DNA from: Tenrec ecaudatus
Lineage: Eukaryota; Chordata; Mammalia; Afrosoricida; Tenrecidae
Length of the DNA stretch: 64,000 nucleotides
Assembly: GCF_050624435.1 (NCBI RefSeq)
Contig: NC_134540.1
Location: 106,235,739-106,299,738, forward strand
Reading direction: 5' to 3'
A program made the translations under genes and the position numbers. The notes beneath the pieces were generated by a model. That model worked only from the letters and a program-made list of their open reading frames with translations, was not told where the DNA came from and made no database searches. Positions within the stretch are counted from its first letter, which is position 1. Each line of letters begins with the position of its first letter. This document shows, one piece after another, positions 41,291 to 52,742 of this stretch.

Positions 41291-42685
41291 GTACCCCTGG
41301 TGGAGTAACAGGTTATTAACCAGAAGGTCAGCAGTTTGAAACTACTGGCCACGCCTTGAGAGAAAGATGAGGCTTTCTATTCCAGTAAAAATTTGCTGTC
41401 TCATCAATGGACTCCTACTCAAGTATGCCCTCAAAACAAAAACACTTTGTTCTAACAATTCATCAGTCTGAGATGTTCACCTTCCTGGCATAATCGCTGA
41501 AGACAACGGGTGCACAAGCAAATGTGGTGAAGAAAGTTGATGGTGCCCAGCTATGAAAAGATATAGCATCTGGGGTCTTAAAGGTCTGAAGATAAACAAG
41601 TAGCCATCTGGCTGAGAAACAACAAAACCCACATGGAAGAAGCACACCAACCTGTCCTGACACGATCGCTGAAGACAGAGCAGGTGCATAAGCAAATGTG
41701 GTGAAGAAAGCTGATGGTGCCCGGCTATCAAAAGACATAGAGTCTGGGGTCCTATAGGCTTGAAGATAAACAAGCAACCATCTAACTGAAAAACAACAAA
41801 GCCTACATGAAAGAAGCACAACAGCCTATGATATCACAAGGCATCAAAGGGATCAGGTTTAAGGCATCAAAGACAAAAAAAAATCATAGCATTGTGAATG
41901 AGGGGGAGTGCGGAGTGGGGACCCAAAGCCCATCTGTGGGCAATTGGACATCCCCTTACAGAAGGGCCACAGAGAGGAGATGAACCAGTCAGGGTGCAGT
42001 ATGGCAATGATGAAATATACAATTTTTCTCTAGTTCTTGAATGCTTCCTCCAGCTCCCCACACCCCATTATCATGATCCCAATTCTACCTTACAAATCCG
42101 GTTGGACTGAAGTATGTACACTGGTACAGATAGAACTGGAAACACAGGGAATCCAGGACAGATGAACCCCTCAGGACCAATGGTGAAAGTGGTAATACTG
42201 GGTGGGAGTTTGGAGGGAAGGTGAGGGAGAAAGGGGGAACAGATTACAAGGATCTACATATAACCTCCTCCCTGGGGGATGGTCAGTGGAGAAGTGGGTG
42301 AAGGGTGACATTGAACGGTGTAAGATATGACAATATAATAATAATTTATAAATTATCAAGGGTTCATGGGGAAGGGGGAGAGAGAGGAAAAAATGACCTG
42401 ATACCAAGGGCTCAAGTAGAAAGAAAATGTTTTGAGAATGATGAGGGCAACAAATGTGCTTGATACAATGGGTGTACGTGTGGCTTGTGGTAAGAGTTGT
42501 ACAAGCCGCCAATAAAATGATTTCAAAAAGAGAAAAGAAATAAGCAAAATAGTAAAAAACAAAAACCAAAAAAATCACTGTCTCAGAATCCAAAAGGGGG
42601 CAGTTCTAGCATGTGCTATAAGGTTGCTATGAGTCAGATTCAACTCAGTGGCAATGAGGTTTTTTATCTGTTTGTTTGTTTTTTA
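41291..42685 (+). mobile_element. AfroSINE, second at the same target site, split by L1
   Basis: SINE pieces 41291-41397 ('acccctggtggagtaacagg') and about 42571-42685 ('ggttgctatgagtcagattc', T-rich end). Its flanks are the same 12-mer 'atgtgccaagta' (41279-41290 and 42686-42697). Three copies of one 12-mer around two SINEs show a second insertion into, or template jump at, the same target. Confidence 0.85.
41398..42570 (+). mobile_element. L1 3' UTR with two upstream modules, nested in SINE
   Basis: Two 'aagcaaatgtggtgaagaaa'-type modules stand in tandem (from about 41516 and 41691), followed by 'gacatccccttacagaaggg', 'tacactggtacagatagaac', a purine tract, and one terminal module ending 'ccaataaaatgatttcaaaa'. 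The SINE motif 'ctgtctca' repeats on both sides within an imperfect duplication of about 15 bp. No ORF2. Unlike 18639-19139 the tail is monomeric. Confidence 0.85.
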
Positions 42686-42761
42686 ATGTGCCAAGTATTC
42701 AGAATATAAAGATAAATTTCACAAAAAGAGTCCCTGTTCTCAATGAACGCACAGTCTAGAC

Positions 42762-42988
42762 CTGAGGTTCTCAACCTGTGAATCGTGACCCCTTTGAAGG
42801 GTCAAGCAACCCTTTCACAGGGGTCGCCTAAGACCATCAGAAAACACATTATGATTTACATTACGATTCATAACAGTAGCAAAATTATAATTATGAAGTA
42901 GCAACAAAAATCATGTTATGGTTGGTGGTCACCACCACATGAGGAACTGTGTGAAAGGGTCGTAGCATTAGGAAGGTTGAGAACCACC
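42762..42988 (+). mobile_element. SPIN-type hAT MITE, copy 4 (longest)
   Basis: 'ctgaggttctcaacctgtga' to 'aggttgagaaccacc', 227 bp, and the only copy to keep the 'gtcgcctaagaccatcagaa' segment and 'tttacattacgattcataac'. Flanks share 'tctagac' (42755-42761, 42990-42996). It landed in the L2 fragment. Confidence 0.9.
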
Positions 42989-43009
42989 TTCTAGACATTA
43001 AGCCAAACC

Positions 43010-43190
43010 AAAACCAAACCCATTGCCAAGTTGATTCCAACTCATTCCAGACCCACGTGTGTCAGAGTAGAAATGAGCCCCAGTAGGTTTTCTTGGCTGT
43101 ACTCATGATAGATGCAGGTTACCACACCTTTCCTCTGAGGTGCTACCAGGTGGCTTTAAACTGCCGAGCTTGATGTGAGTAGTCAGGGGC
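43010..43190 (-). mobile_element. AfroSINE variant
   Basis: 'attgccaagttgattccaac', 'cacgtgtgtcagagtagaaa' and 'taccaggtggctttaaactg', antisense. The head is lost. Confidence 0.75.
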
Positions 43191-44249
43191 AAATTGTTTG
43201 TGCCAGCCAGGGGCCCTTCGACACTGGAATTTGATTACAAGTGTGCAAAGGATCCTTCATACTGTCTCCAGCCCACCTCTTCCAACAGCAGAGTCTCTCT
43301 TCCCTCTGGGTGGGAAAGGATACATTCCATGACTCCAGGAGAGGGCTCGTGGCTCAGCATGACCAGTAAGCACTGTCTATTGGCTAACGTGATTGAATCA
43401 TGGTTGACCAAAGAGCTCAAAGGAGACCAACATCCCTTCCTGAGCCTAGATATATTCTGCTGGGATAGAGTCTCTCTCCGAAATCATAGTCTTTAAGGTA
43501 GGTGACCATCCTTCCCATGACTCAGAAAGGAAAATGAAACCAACAGAACAGAAAGCAAGCAAGTAGAGACTCCGTGGCACCGTTGGATAACAGTACGTGG
43601 CATCCTGGATCCAGCCTTGCCTGAAGGTCTACTTCCTTCAGATGTGGTACATGAGTTGATGGACTGACTCACAGATTGTTTGTTATTAGTCTGAACTGGG
43701 TTGCTGTAACTCCGTGCGGTCTGGGAGCTCAGTGGAGGGAGTGAGACCAGTGGAACACCCCAAGGAAGGTGGTGCTGAGGTGGGATGATCCTCACGGCTC
43801 CTTTGTTGAAGTCTATGTCCCTCAGCTGACCCACTGGACCGACAGGCCTTGACCTGGTCCTGAGGATTTCTGTACTGTGTCAGGAAGTCATCCAGCTCCC
43901 CAAAGACAATCAATCACCAAGGATTTCCTGAAACAGGACATTCGCAAGGATAAAGGGGATGTGGCTCAAGCGCTGTTGCATGAACCTCACTTCCAAGCCC
44001 CACAGCCATCCGGGCCCAGTAAACAGGTAAGGTTGCAGACTCTGCAGAGTGCTGTCTGAGATGGACAGTGGCTGAGCGAACCTGGGAAGTCCAGGATTTA
44101 GGGTAGGGCTCTGAGGAAAAGTAGGAGTACAATCTAATCTCGGATTAATAAATGGTTGATCCTCAGAACAAGTACATGAGAAAACATTTTGTTGATAAAA
44201 AGATATGAAGGAGAGATTGGAACGTGAGCCCCTGGCTTGGAATCTCAGT
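43191..44249. other. ~1-kb stretch without recognised features
   Basis: Overlapping frames up to 181 residues (43910-44455, minus) show no known domain and run into an antisense SINE. A promoter or splice pattern is not evident. Confidence 0.45.
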
Positions 44250-44396
44250 CTGCCATTAGTCACCCTATCGGAGCGGAACCACCGCCCCAGTGGGTTTCCA
44301 AGGCTGTCATGGAAGCTGATTGCACATCTTTGTTCCACAGAGCGGATGGTGGGTTTGAACTGCCGACCTTTGGTCGTTAGCAGTGTTTTTCTGTGG
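44250..44396 (-). mobile_element. AfroSINE, diverged
   Basis: 'accgccccagtgggtttcca' and 'gtttgaactgccgacctttg', antisense; ends worn. Confidence 0.75.
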
Positions 44397-44465
44397 GGAC
44401 TCTGAAATGCCCCAGTGCCCCTGGAATCCTGGAACACAGCAGCCAGGGCTGTCACCTGGTTCGTT

Positions 44466-44525
44466 AAATGAGTTGCCCTCGATCACACAGCCAGCAGGTG
44501 GCAGAGCTGGGACTGCGCCAGACCA
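44466..44525 (-). mobile_element. MIR SINE fragment
   Basis: 'gatcacacagccagcaggtg' followed by 'gcagagctgggactgcgcc' is the reverse complement of the MIR core. Confidence 0.7.
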
Positions 44526-44927
44526 GCGGAGACCAACCCAAGCTTGGCTCCAGGGAGTGCAAAGTGCTGGCAGCCTGTGTGAGGCACACAGCAGGTGCAG
44601 TGCGAGCAGGCTGGCCTCTCTTGGGCTCCCTGGTGACAAATACCTTCTGGTCACGGGAGGGATGGCATTTTCCCAGCAGATCCAGTGCATGGTCTCTTTC
44701 TCTGGTTACCTGATGGCAGATAGAAGAGCCTTTGGGAGTAGAGCAGACAATGTGTAAAGTCAGAGAGAAACATCCAAGAGATTCCTTCTGATTAAATGGA
44801 GTGTCTCTTCACTTAAAAATAAATGAATGAAAGTCCTGCCGCCTCACATTATATAAGACTGCACACTTCACAGCTCACACGCCGGAGGCTTAGCTCCCAG
44901 CCCGGCCTCCTCAGCTCCCATCCCAAG

Positions 44928-44985
44928 CTCTCGGCACTATTTCCTCATCTGAAAAATGGAGACAATAACAGCTACCAATTCCAAG
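44928..44985 (+). mobile_element. MIR SINE fragment
   Basis: 'tatttcctcatctgaaaaat' then 'ggagacaataacagctacc' is the MIR 3' half. Confidence 0.65.
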
Positions 44986-44989
44986 TAGA

Positions 44990-46005
44990 AGCCATGCCAA
45001 CAAAGCCCACTGTGTGAAGTCAATTCCACCTCACAGTGACTCTCCAGGACAAAGTGCACCTGCCCCCATTGCGGTTTCCAAGGCTGTACATTTTTTTAAA
45101 TCATTTTATTAGGGGGTCATACAACTCTTATCACAAGCCATACAAACATCAGTGTGTAAAGCACATTTGTGCATTCGTTGCCTTCATCATTCTCAAAACA
45201 TTTGCTCTGCACTTAAGCCCCTGGCATCAGCTCCTCATTTTTCGCCTCCCTTCCCACTCCCCTCCCTCATGAACCCTTGTTAATTTATAAATTATTATTT
45301 TGTCATATCTCACACTGTCCAACATCTCCCTTCACCTACTTTTCTGTTGTCAGTCACCCAGGGAGGAGGTTATATGTAGATAGATCCTTGTAATCAGTTC
45401 CCCCTTTCCACCCCATCCTCCTCTCACCACTGGTCCTGAAGGGATCATCCGCCCTGGATTCCCTGTGTTTCCAGTTAATGTCTGTACCAGTGTACATCCT
45501 CTGCTCTAGCCAGATTTGTAAGGTAGAACTGGGATCATGATAGTGTGGGGGTGAGGGGAGGAAACATTTAAGAACTAGAGGAAAGTTTCATGTTTCACCA
45601 TTGCAAAACTGCATCCTGACTTGCTCTTCTCCTCTCCGTGACCCTTCCGTAAGGAGATGTCCAGTTGCCTACAGATGGGCTTTGGGTCTCCACTCCGCAC
45701 TCCCCCTCATTCACAATGATATGATTTTTTGTTTTGATGATGCCTGATACCTGATCCCTTCGACACCTCATGATCGCACAGGCTGGTGTGCTTTTTTCAT
45801 GTGGGCTTGGTTGCTTCCGAGCTAGATGGCCGCTAGTTTACCTTCAAGCCTTTAGGCCCCAGACGCTGTTTCAGCTGCACATCTTTAAAGGGGGAAGACA
45901 GTCTTCTCTTTCTCCTGTGGACGGGCCGGGGGATCTGAACCACTGATCTTGCTGTTAGCAATCCAACACCTACCCCACAGCATCACCAGGGCTGCCACAG
46001 AGAAA
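44990..46005 (-). mobile_element. AfroSINE split by an antisense L1
   Basis: Pieces 44990-45085 ('gtgaagtcaattccacctca', 'ttccaaggctgtac') and 45874-46005 ('ggggaagacagtcttctctt', 'ctgaaccactgatcttgctg'). Confidence 0.85.
45086..45873 (-). mobile_element. L1 3' UTR nested in SINE
   Basis: Starts with the reverse of the A-tail ('ttttttaaatcattttatta'), then the reverse of the terminal module, purine tract, 'tcccttcgacacctcatgat' and upstream module ('ctagatggccgctagtttac'). The SINE word 'gctgYacat' flanks it (45082-45090, 45877-45885). About 790 bp, 5'-truncated inside the 3' UTR. Confidence 0.85.
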
Positions 46006-46079
46006 GTGTTGGATCACATAAACAAGCATTAAATTCACAACTCCCAGCAACCTGAGGTCAATTTCTTAGCCAAGGAGGC

Positions 46080-46288
46080 CAAAACCAAAACTCGCTGCCA
46101 TTGAGTCAATGGGGTACTCAGTGACTCTATGGGCCCGGGTCGACCTGCCCCTGTGAGTTTCCGAGACGGTAACTCTTTATGGGAGTAGACAGCCCCACCT
46201 TTCTCCTGAGGAGTGACTGATGGTTGCGAACCACTGACCTTGCAGTTAGCAGCCCAACTCGTAACCATTATGCTATTCAGCCAAAGTT
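46080..46288 (-). mobile_element. AfroSINE, near complete
   Basis: 'tcgctgccattgagtcaatg', 'gtaactctttatgggagtag' and 'accttgcagttagcagccc', with the head complement decayed. Confidence 0.85.
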
Positions 46289-46732
46289 AATAGCTAACAG
46301 TGGCAGGACATTTGAATGCAGGTATTATTGAATTGTGACACACACCCCCCAAACAAAAACACAATGTGTTGTAAATCCTCACCTCACACCTGGGGATACA
46401 ACCCTGTTTGAGAATAAGGATTTCTTTGTGATGTCTAAGGGGCCTTGGCAGTGCAGGCTATGTCGTAAACCGATCACTTTTGGAGATAGGAAAAGCAGAC
46501 CAGACCTTCGCCCAACTCACAAAAGGAAGTTAGAAAGAAAAAAGCAGATGAGGCACCAAAGAAGGAAGTACCCTGCAGGGAGGTTGATCTCCACGTGGAG
46601 ACCACCAGAGAGCAAGGACAAGAAGCTGATGGAGAGGAGGGTCCCCCCACACCCCGCTGACACCCCCCCCAGTAGATAAAGAGTGCTCCACCTGGAGCCA
46701 GCACCCTGAATTCTGATTTCTAAGCTGTCCGA
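46289..46732 (+). other. Stretch with an unassigned 114-codon frame
   Basis: The plus frame 46335-46679 is Lys/Arg-rich in its centre ('HKRKLERKKQMRHQRRK'). I see no known domain or splice sites. It may be a worn retrocopy of a basic protein, or chance; I do not call it a gene. Confidence 0.25.
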
Positions 46733-46885
46733 AGACGAGCCCTGGAGAGGCTGGGGGTTATGGGTGGGGCTGCTCACCACAAGGACAGCAGTTCAATCCA
46801 CCAGCTGCTCCTTCGGAGAAAGAGAAGAGTTACAGTCTCGGAAACTCACAGGGGCAGTTCCACTCGGTCCTATGCAGCAAAGCTT
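46733..46885 (+). mobile_element. AfroSINE, 3' end lost
   Basis: 'ccctggagaggctgggggtt' head, 'ggacagcagttcaatccacc' B-box region, 'actcacaggggcagttccac' middle. Confidence 0.8.
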
Positions 46886-47548
46886 CGTAAGTCGCGGGCG
46901 AAGGGCCCATAGAGTGTCACACAACTGAGGTGGGGGGTTGTGAAAAACGTAACAGAAAACGGTTTCTGAACTCACAAGGATCGAAGAGAAATTCGGACCA
47001 AATTTGTACGGAGTCAGGGCTGTGCCTGTTTGTAACTTTCACAGACGTAAAGGGGTCCTGAGTGGAAAGCTTAAGAAGCCCTGCTTTGGGTTCCCATGAG
47101 ATGCGATCACTTGATGGCGGTGAGGTTTGAGGTGTCGGAGGGTAATTGTCAGTTAAATAAAAGTTTTGTTTCTGTTGAAGCAGCACAAAGAGCTCAAGAC
47201 CGAGATTTGGGGGTGAAAGTCCTCAGGTCCCCCTCCCTGCGTCCCTGCGGAGGGCATGTCTTTGTCACCTCACCTGGACTAGCCAGTGACTGCCTGGGTC
47301 GCTGTCTAGAGTTCTTCTCCAGCTGACTGATTGGTCCTCCTTTTCATTGAAAAAAAGTTTTCATTGATGTATGTTGTCTTGCTTATTTTTGCTTTTATCT
47401 GTAAAACTAGAAAGCTTATGTTTCACGGCAAAAGGAAAGACAGCAGTACTTCAATTTGGGGGTAAGACGAATCCAACAGGTGTATCCCAGTGTCTGAAAA
47501 GCCGCCTTACTGCTGTATGATACCCTGAGCACATAATTCTCAGCATCA
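46886..47548. other. Unrecognised stretch
   Basis: No supported feature. Confidence 0.35.
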
Positions 47549-47640
47549 GTGGTTCTCATTTCTGAGGGTCCCTAAAAGTCACCTGGAAACCTTGTTCAAA
47601 GTGTGTATTTCCAAGATCCAGTTCCAAATGTTCTGCTTCG
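47549..47640 (+). mobile_element. MER5-like hAT fragment
   Basis: 'cagtggttctcatttctgag' then 'aaagtcacctggaaacctt' follows the MER5-type left end and body. Confidence 0.6.
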
Positions 47641-47814
47641 GCAAAACTAGGACCGGGGACTTAGCTATCCCAGATAACAGCATTGCTATCGATTGGATAG
47701 TGCACCTCTGCCAAAAATGTGTCTACGTGGCTAGGCCACGATCCCCAGGACTACAGACTTGTCGTCGTACTTTATGATCCGACGTGACTGTCTTATGTGT
47801 TGTAGATTCTACCC

Positions 47815-48240
47815 TCCATGATGTTAATGAGGCAGGGTTAGAGGCAGCTATGGAAATCACGCAGGGTAAAATCTACAGAATTAAGTTTATTTTGAGTCAA
47901 TCTCTTTTAAGACATAAGAGATAGTAAATAATAAAGATTAGAGGGTCATCAATACCACCAAGAAAAACGAGCCCCAGGGGCCCAGGAGCACACTCTTCTC
48001 TCTTGGGGGTCCTGCACTAAGAACTTCCTAGATCCAGGCAAGGACCGATGCCAAGACCCATAGAGCTCTCCAATGGAGACCAGGCCCGCAGGTGTCGACA
48101 GGAGACAAGGACTCCCACGCACCCCCCTCCCCCATTCTGAGCCAAGAAGGAGAGGGCAGACTTCACTAACGCTGGCACCCTGAAGTCAGACTGCTAGCCC
48201 CCCAACCTGTTTGTTAAGCCCGTGCACTTGTGAAGGAGCG
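47815..48240 (+). mobile_element. MaLR-like LTR, second copy
   Basis: 'tgatgttaatgaggcagggt', 'gagtcaatctcttttaagac', 'gaagtcagactgctagccc' and 'cctgtttgttaagcccgtgc'. It aligns in order with 23925-24258. Confidence 0.55.
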
Positions 48241-48949
48241 TCTGTGATAGGAGAACAAGCCAACTGACACGCGTGTCCTGGTCTCTGAGAAATATTCTTG
48301 GATAAGGCTGTGATCTTGGCATCATGTACTCCATAGAAACATTGTGTCATCAGTATCTTTCCTGGGGGCCACTGGAGCTTCACCACGCAAATTTGACCTC
48401 CACGGAGCTAAAGAACACTCCCTTGCCACAGAATGAGTATCTCTCTGCTGGCCCAGCTCAGAACCTTCATCTGATCGCAGATAAAGGGTATGGGACTGGG
48501 TGGAAGGAATAAAGCATTCCATCCAGAAAATGTACAGTAATTCACTGGTTTCTCTGGTAGAAGTTTTTCACTTTAAACCGGCCACACAAGTCTGGGCCGC
48601 GATTACACCAAGTTGCAGAATCAGATGGAGAAATGGACCCAGAACCCACGGAGACGAAAGGCAAGCCTGGAGCGGGCAATTAGGAATGGAAGAGTCTGGA
48701 AGCCTGCAGTTGGAGCACCAGGAAGAAGGCCTGAACCATGAGAGCAGGGTCATAAGTGTGTAGGTACTTCATTGATGCCTAAAACGGGTGCCCCACAGGT
48801 CTCTCTTGCCTCATCCAGCCCCCTCCCAGTGGACTACTTTGCACTTAGTATCAACCCAAGGGGGGTCTGCTGACTTTTATGCTAGAAAAATTCTTTATGC
48901 TTACTGACCTGTTCAGGATCCAACACCTGGCCCACTGCTCTGGATTTAA
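48241..48949. other. Unrecognised stretch
   Basis: Short frames only. Nothing I can assign. Confidence 0.35.
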
Positions 48950-49122
48950 ACATAGACCTCAAAAACCCACTTCCAGCAACCCTATTTAGGGTCAAGACTG
49001 GACATCTTCACAGGAGCAGACTGACCGCCTCATCTTTTTCCCTAGGACTGCTAGTGGATTGAACCTCTGACCTTGCCATTGGCAGACCAATGCTTAACCC
49101 ACTGTGCTATCAGGGCTCTTCC
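48950..49122 (-). mobile_element. AfroSINE
   Basis: 'ttcacaggagcagactgacc', 'ttgaacctctgaccttgcca' and 'acccactgtgctatcagggc', antisense, with the 3' end trimmed. Confidence 0.85.
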
Positions 49123-49129
49123 CACATGT

Positions 49130-50135
49130 GTTTTGTTGCTGTTTAATGCCGTAGGGTTGACTCCAGCCCATAGCTAGCTTGCGCACAACAGAACGAATCA
49201 CTGCCTGGTCCGGTGCCATCCTCACAGTTGCTCGTGTGTTTGAGCCATGTTGTTGCCACCATGAAGTCCATCCACCTCCTCAAGGGCCTTCTCCTTTGCT
49301 GCCCTCTACTTTACCAAACGTGATGACGTCCTTATCCGGGGCTGGTCTCCCTGACAACATTGCCACAGTACGTAAGGTGAAGTTTCGCCAACCTTGCCTC
49401 CAAGGAGCACTCTGGCTGTACTTCTTCCAAGACAGGTCGGTCTGTCTTTTTAGCAGTCCATAGTACATCCAACGTTCGTCCCCAGCATCCCAATTTAAAT
49501 GCATGGATTCTTCTCAGGTCTTCTTTATTCAGTGTCCAAGTTCCACATGCATGTGAAGCAATGGAAAATCCCATGGCTTGGGTCAGACATACTGTTAGGT
49601 TTCTCTCTCTGGCCTAAATCTCAGCCTCGGTTCTTGGCTCTGCGCGAGAAAGATTTCACGCCGAAGCCGGGCTCATGCTCCAAGGGAATTTAATGAAAGT
49701 TCAAAGAAGCATCAGGTTTTACGCAGCACCCATAGGATTCCTTTGACCATGCGGCCTGGCAGAGACTGCTCTGAGACACGCAAGGATCTCTCCCCTCCCA
49801 CGAAGACGACCAGACCGCACTAGCAAGCCAAGACCAAGAGCCCAAGAGCCCCTCTCCCTTCCGGTCCCTGCCTTTTCAAGGGTTCCCGGGGGAGGTGTGG
49901 TGAACAACCCCAGGTCGATCCCATTGGCTGAATTGCAGTCACCTGGCCCAGGTGGGCTGCTCCAGGTGTAACGCCCATCTGTGCCCACCGGCGGGAAAAT
50001 CCAGCTTTGTCCTTTGCTGGCTTTCCTGGGCATGCGTAAATGGACTTCCCAATTCCCTAGGCTAAGCTACCTAACAATACCGTAGTCCTCAAAGTAACAT
50101 CCTTGCTTTTCAATACTCTAAAAAGTTCTTGGAGA
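49130..50135 (-). mobile_element. RTE LINE 3' end, split by an LTR
   Basis: Pieces 49130-49592 and 50081-50135. The minus strand encodes 'VQPECSLEARLAKLHLTYC' and 'ACGTWTLNKEDLRRIHAFKL', the same C-terminal region as 7520-7880. Frameshifts disable it. The split is exact: 'ggtcagacatac' resumes at 'cgtagtcctcaaagtaacat'. Confidence 0.9.
49593..50076 (-). mobile_element. Class-I-like (ERV1) solo LTR with perfect 4-bp duplication
   Basis: 484 bp with perfect 8-bp terminal inverted repeat (TGTTAGGT...ACCTAACA) and flanks 'atac' (49589-49592, 50077-50080). On the minus strand a CCAAT box ('cagccaatggga') precedes a TATA-like zone, and 'attaaat' may serve for polyadenylation. Four-bp duplications typify gammaretrovirus-like (class I) elements. 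The intact ends suggest a comparatively recent insertion. It is unrelated to the other two LTR families and has no internal proviral region. Confidence 0.9.
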
Positions 50136-50149
50136 CTATATATTGTATC

Positions 50150-50300
50150 TTCCTTCCAGCCCCGAAGGATCAGACAAGCCTGGGGCGGGGGGGTCTGTTT
50201 CTCAAAACCAGTCATTGAAACACCTGCGGAGCTGCTTGTGCGCTGACCTAAGTGGGTGTCATGAGTCTGGATCAACTCCATGGCCCCCGGGTTTTGTTTG
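50150..50300 (+). mobile_element. AfroSINE fragment
   Basis: 'acacctgcggagctgcttgt' and 'gtgtcatgagtctggatcaa' 'ctccatggc' mark the 3' end; the head is worn. Confidence 0.6.
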
Positions 50301-51344
50301 GGGTCATTGAAAGATCGCCTTCCTGTCTCTCTCTACCTCGATGCCCTGACGCTTGTCAAAGGCCTTCAACTGGTTCTGAGAGTGGCGGGTCCAGCGATGC
50401 AGACTCCATCGAGGGGGACTAGACCACCTGCTGCAGACCTGCTGCGTATGGGAGTCCTCAGCAAGACCCAAGCAAACGACTGTGCATTTCCCATGAGAGT
50501 CGGCAGCTCATCGTGTTCGCGCTTCCGCAGAAAAGCATAACCTCCTAGAACATATTGACGCCATAGCCAAGAAATGAAAGATGGGACCTGCCTTCAGAAG
50601 TCTGACCGCCAAGCCACCGATGAGTAATGAGTGATTGCTCTCCACCATCAAGAGACCGGGATCAATTAATGCAGTCTCTGATCAGTGTTTTCCACCCCAT
50701 CCCGCCTTTTCCAAGCTCCAACCGGACTCCGAGAAGGAAGTTCAGGGAAACTGCTCCTTCTCCAGCCTTTGGGTGGCGTTGAAGGTACTTCCTCATTATG
50801 AGGTGCCTAATTTATGATGGTTTCTGGTAACTTCTCTTCTGCCCTACCAATTTCCCCTCCCCTGGTTCCCTTGCCGAAGACCTTCCCCTGTGCCTTTGAG
50901 TTCATGGGATCCGGAAGAGGCGACTTGGATGTATAAAACTATGCAAACACATCTCGCCTACGAGGCAGCTTGAGAAACTGGTTTGACAGGAAACGCATTG
51001 TAGCTAGAGCAGGCTTTATAGAGAGGGTGCTTGGCAAGGGAAAGGGCTCACAGAGGCGGGAAACTATGTCCTGGGCCAGAGGCAAAGGGCAAGGTCCACC
51101 TCCTCTGTCCAGGGTGGAGCAGATGCTTCCAGGTAGGTGAGGTCACCAGGCTGGCAACGTGTTAGGCACCAGCATTACAGCGGCTGATAAAGTCAGGCCG
51201 AACTTGACCTGGCCCCTGCCCTGTACTTATTTTAATGCCCTGTGCAAATCACAGCATGCCTAAGAGGAGAAAGAGCTGTGTCGGCACTGACTACAGTGCT
51301 CTCGTTTCCTAAGGACAGCTCTCAACCCTGGCCCAAGTGACGTT
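50301..51344. other. ~1-kb stretch without recognised features
   Basis: Short plus frames (50280-50540, 50635-50817) have no recognisable domain. Confidence 0.4.
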
Positions 51345-51555
51345 TAAAAAACTCACTGCACTACCCTCAAGCGATGCCGACTTGTCGCCACTCAATAGGA
51401 CAGGGTGGAGCTGTTCCTTGTGAGTTTCTGAGACTGTAACTCTTTACTGGAGTAGAAAGCCCTTTCTTTCTCCCGAGGAGCTGCTAGTTGTTTTGAATTG
51501 CCGACCCTGCAGTTAGCAGACCAATGCATAGCCACTATGCCACCAGGGCTCCCTT
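51345..51555 (-). mobile_element. AfroSINE, near complete
   Basis: 'ctcaagcgatgccgacttgt', 'gtaactctttactggagtag', 'gaattgccgaccctgcagtt' and head complement 'tgccaccagggctccc'. Confidence 0.85.
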
Positions 51556-51592
51556 ATTCATTCATTCATTCATTCATTTATCTGTCTGTCTA
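51556..51592. repeat. (ATTC)n microsatellite next to the SINE head
   Basis: Six to seven 'attc' units, then 'tctg' units. Confidence 0.9.
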
Positions 51593-52619
51593 CTTATTTA
51601 AGCTAATAAAATCCTTTTGTTGTGCTTCAGAATGTAAACCCAAGATCCCATGACAACTTCACAGGTAATCCATGGCAGGAATGGTGCTCCAGGGTGAACG
51701 TTAGGTCCCTCTTGGCCCTCCCCAGCAGAACATGTCCATGGTCATGATGGTTCTCCCAGGAGGTGGTCAAAGGCCTGCTGATCTCTGTGAACAAGCACGA
51801 GGGACCTGTGCCTGTGGCCACTGGGTGGAGGCCAAGCACACAGTCCAGGTGAGGCCACAACCTGAGACCTCCCCTAAGAGCAGCGGCCAGTTCGGCTCTC
51901 GGTCCCGTGCAGCAGCAGGCCAAGCACCTTGAACCTCAGGTTGCACCTGGCGAGCGGGAGACAGAAAAATCTACTCAACGTGACCTCAGCACTCTGTCTG
52001 TAATCATGCCTAACTGTCCCAAAGCCACCTGTGAAGCTGAGTGTCAGGCTGTCGCGCTCTGCACACAAAGGCCTTGCTCGGCCTTCAGACAGGTGAGCTG
52101 GGCGTCATTGACATTCGGGCTCCCTTAATGACATCTGGGGCTGGTCCTTAATTAAGTGGAGGTGAGCTGCCCTGTTCATGGCAGGTGATTAGCAACATCA
52201 CTAGTCTCTACTCACTGGAGGCCAATAGCAACTTGCTCCCCAATTATGGCAATCAAAGATGTGTTCAGTCTTGCCAACTACACCCTCCGGGGCAACACTG
52301 TCCCAGGCTGAGGGCTCTGTCACTTCCAACTTCTTGGGGAAAGGTGGGGAAGGGGAGGAGAGGTTAGCAATTGACACAGGCCCCCTAATTTCAGGGGGGT
52401 TTTAGAGAGAGAATGCCGTGGGGCAAGTGGTAGAGCAATGTTTTAGACAAATACCGCACAGACTGTATTTGTTTGGCAACTTGTTCTCCTGTCCCCTCAA
52501 GATATGTTCATAAGCATAACTTATTTTCATAAGCAGTTGTAGTTTTGTTTATAACATGTGGCTGTAAAAATTATCACAGTACATTGTATGAAAATACTTC
52601 CCAGGGTGGGAAGAGATGG
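51593..52619. other. ~1-kb stretch without recognised features
   Basis: No repeat or gene is supported. Confidence 0.4.
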
Positions 52620-52742
52620 ATTGGCAAACAAATGTAGAAACGGCACGCTGTTTGCATAAAATTGCAGTATCTCTTTTATTGAGATATAATTCACCTGTAA
52701 TACACTTCCAGAGTTCAGTCATATTAAAAAGATTTGTATATA

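Larger units (their letters stand above)
41045..42760 (-). mobile_element. L2 3' end holding two SINEs and an L1
   Basis: Outer pieces (41045-41088 and 42698-42760) read 'aacatctactatgtgccaag' joining to 'tattcagaatataaagat' and 'gagtccctgttctcaatgaa', the reverse complement of the L2 terminus. Two AfroSINEs entered at the same point, and an L1 entered the second SINE. Confidence 0.75.
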
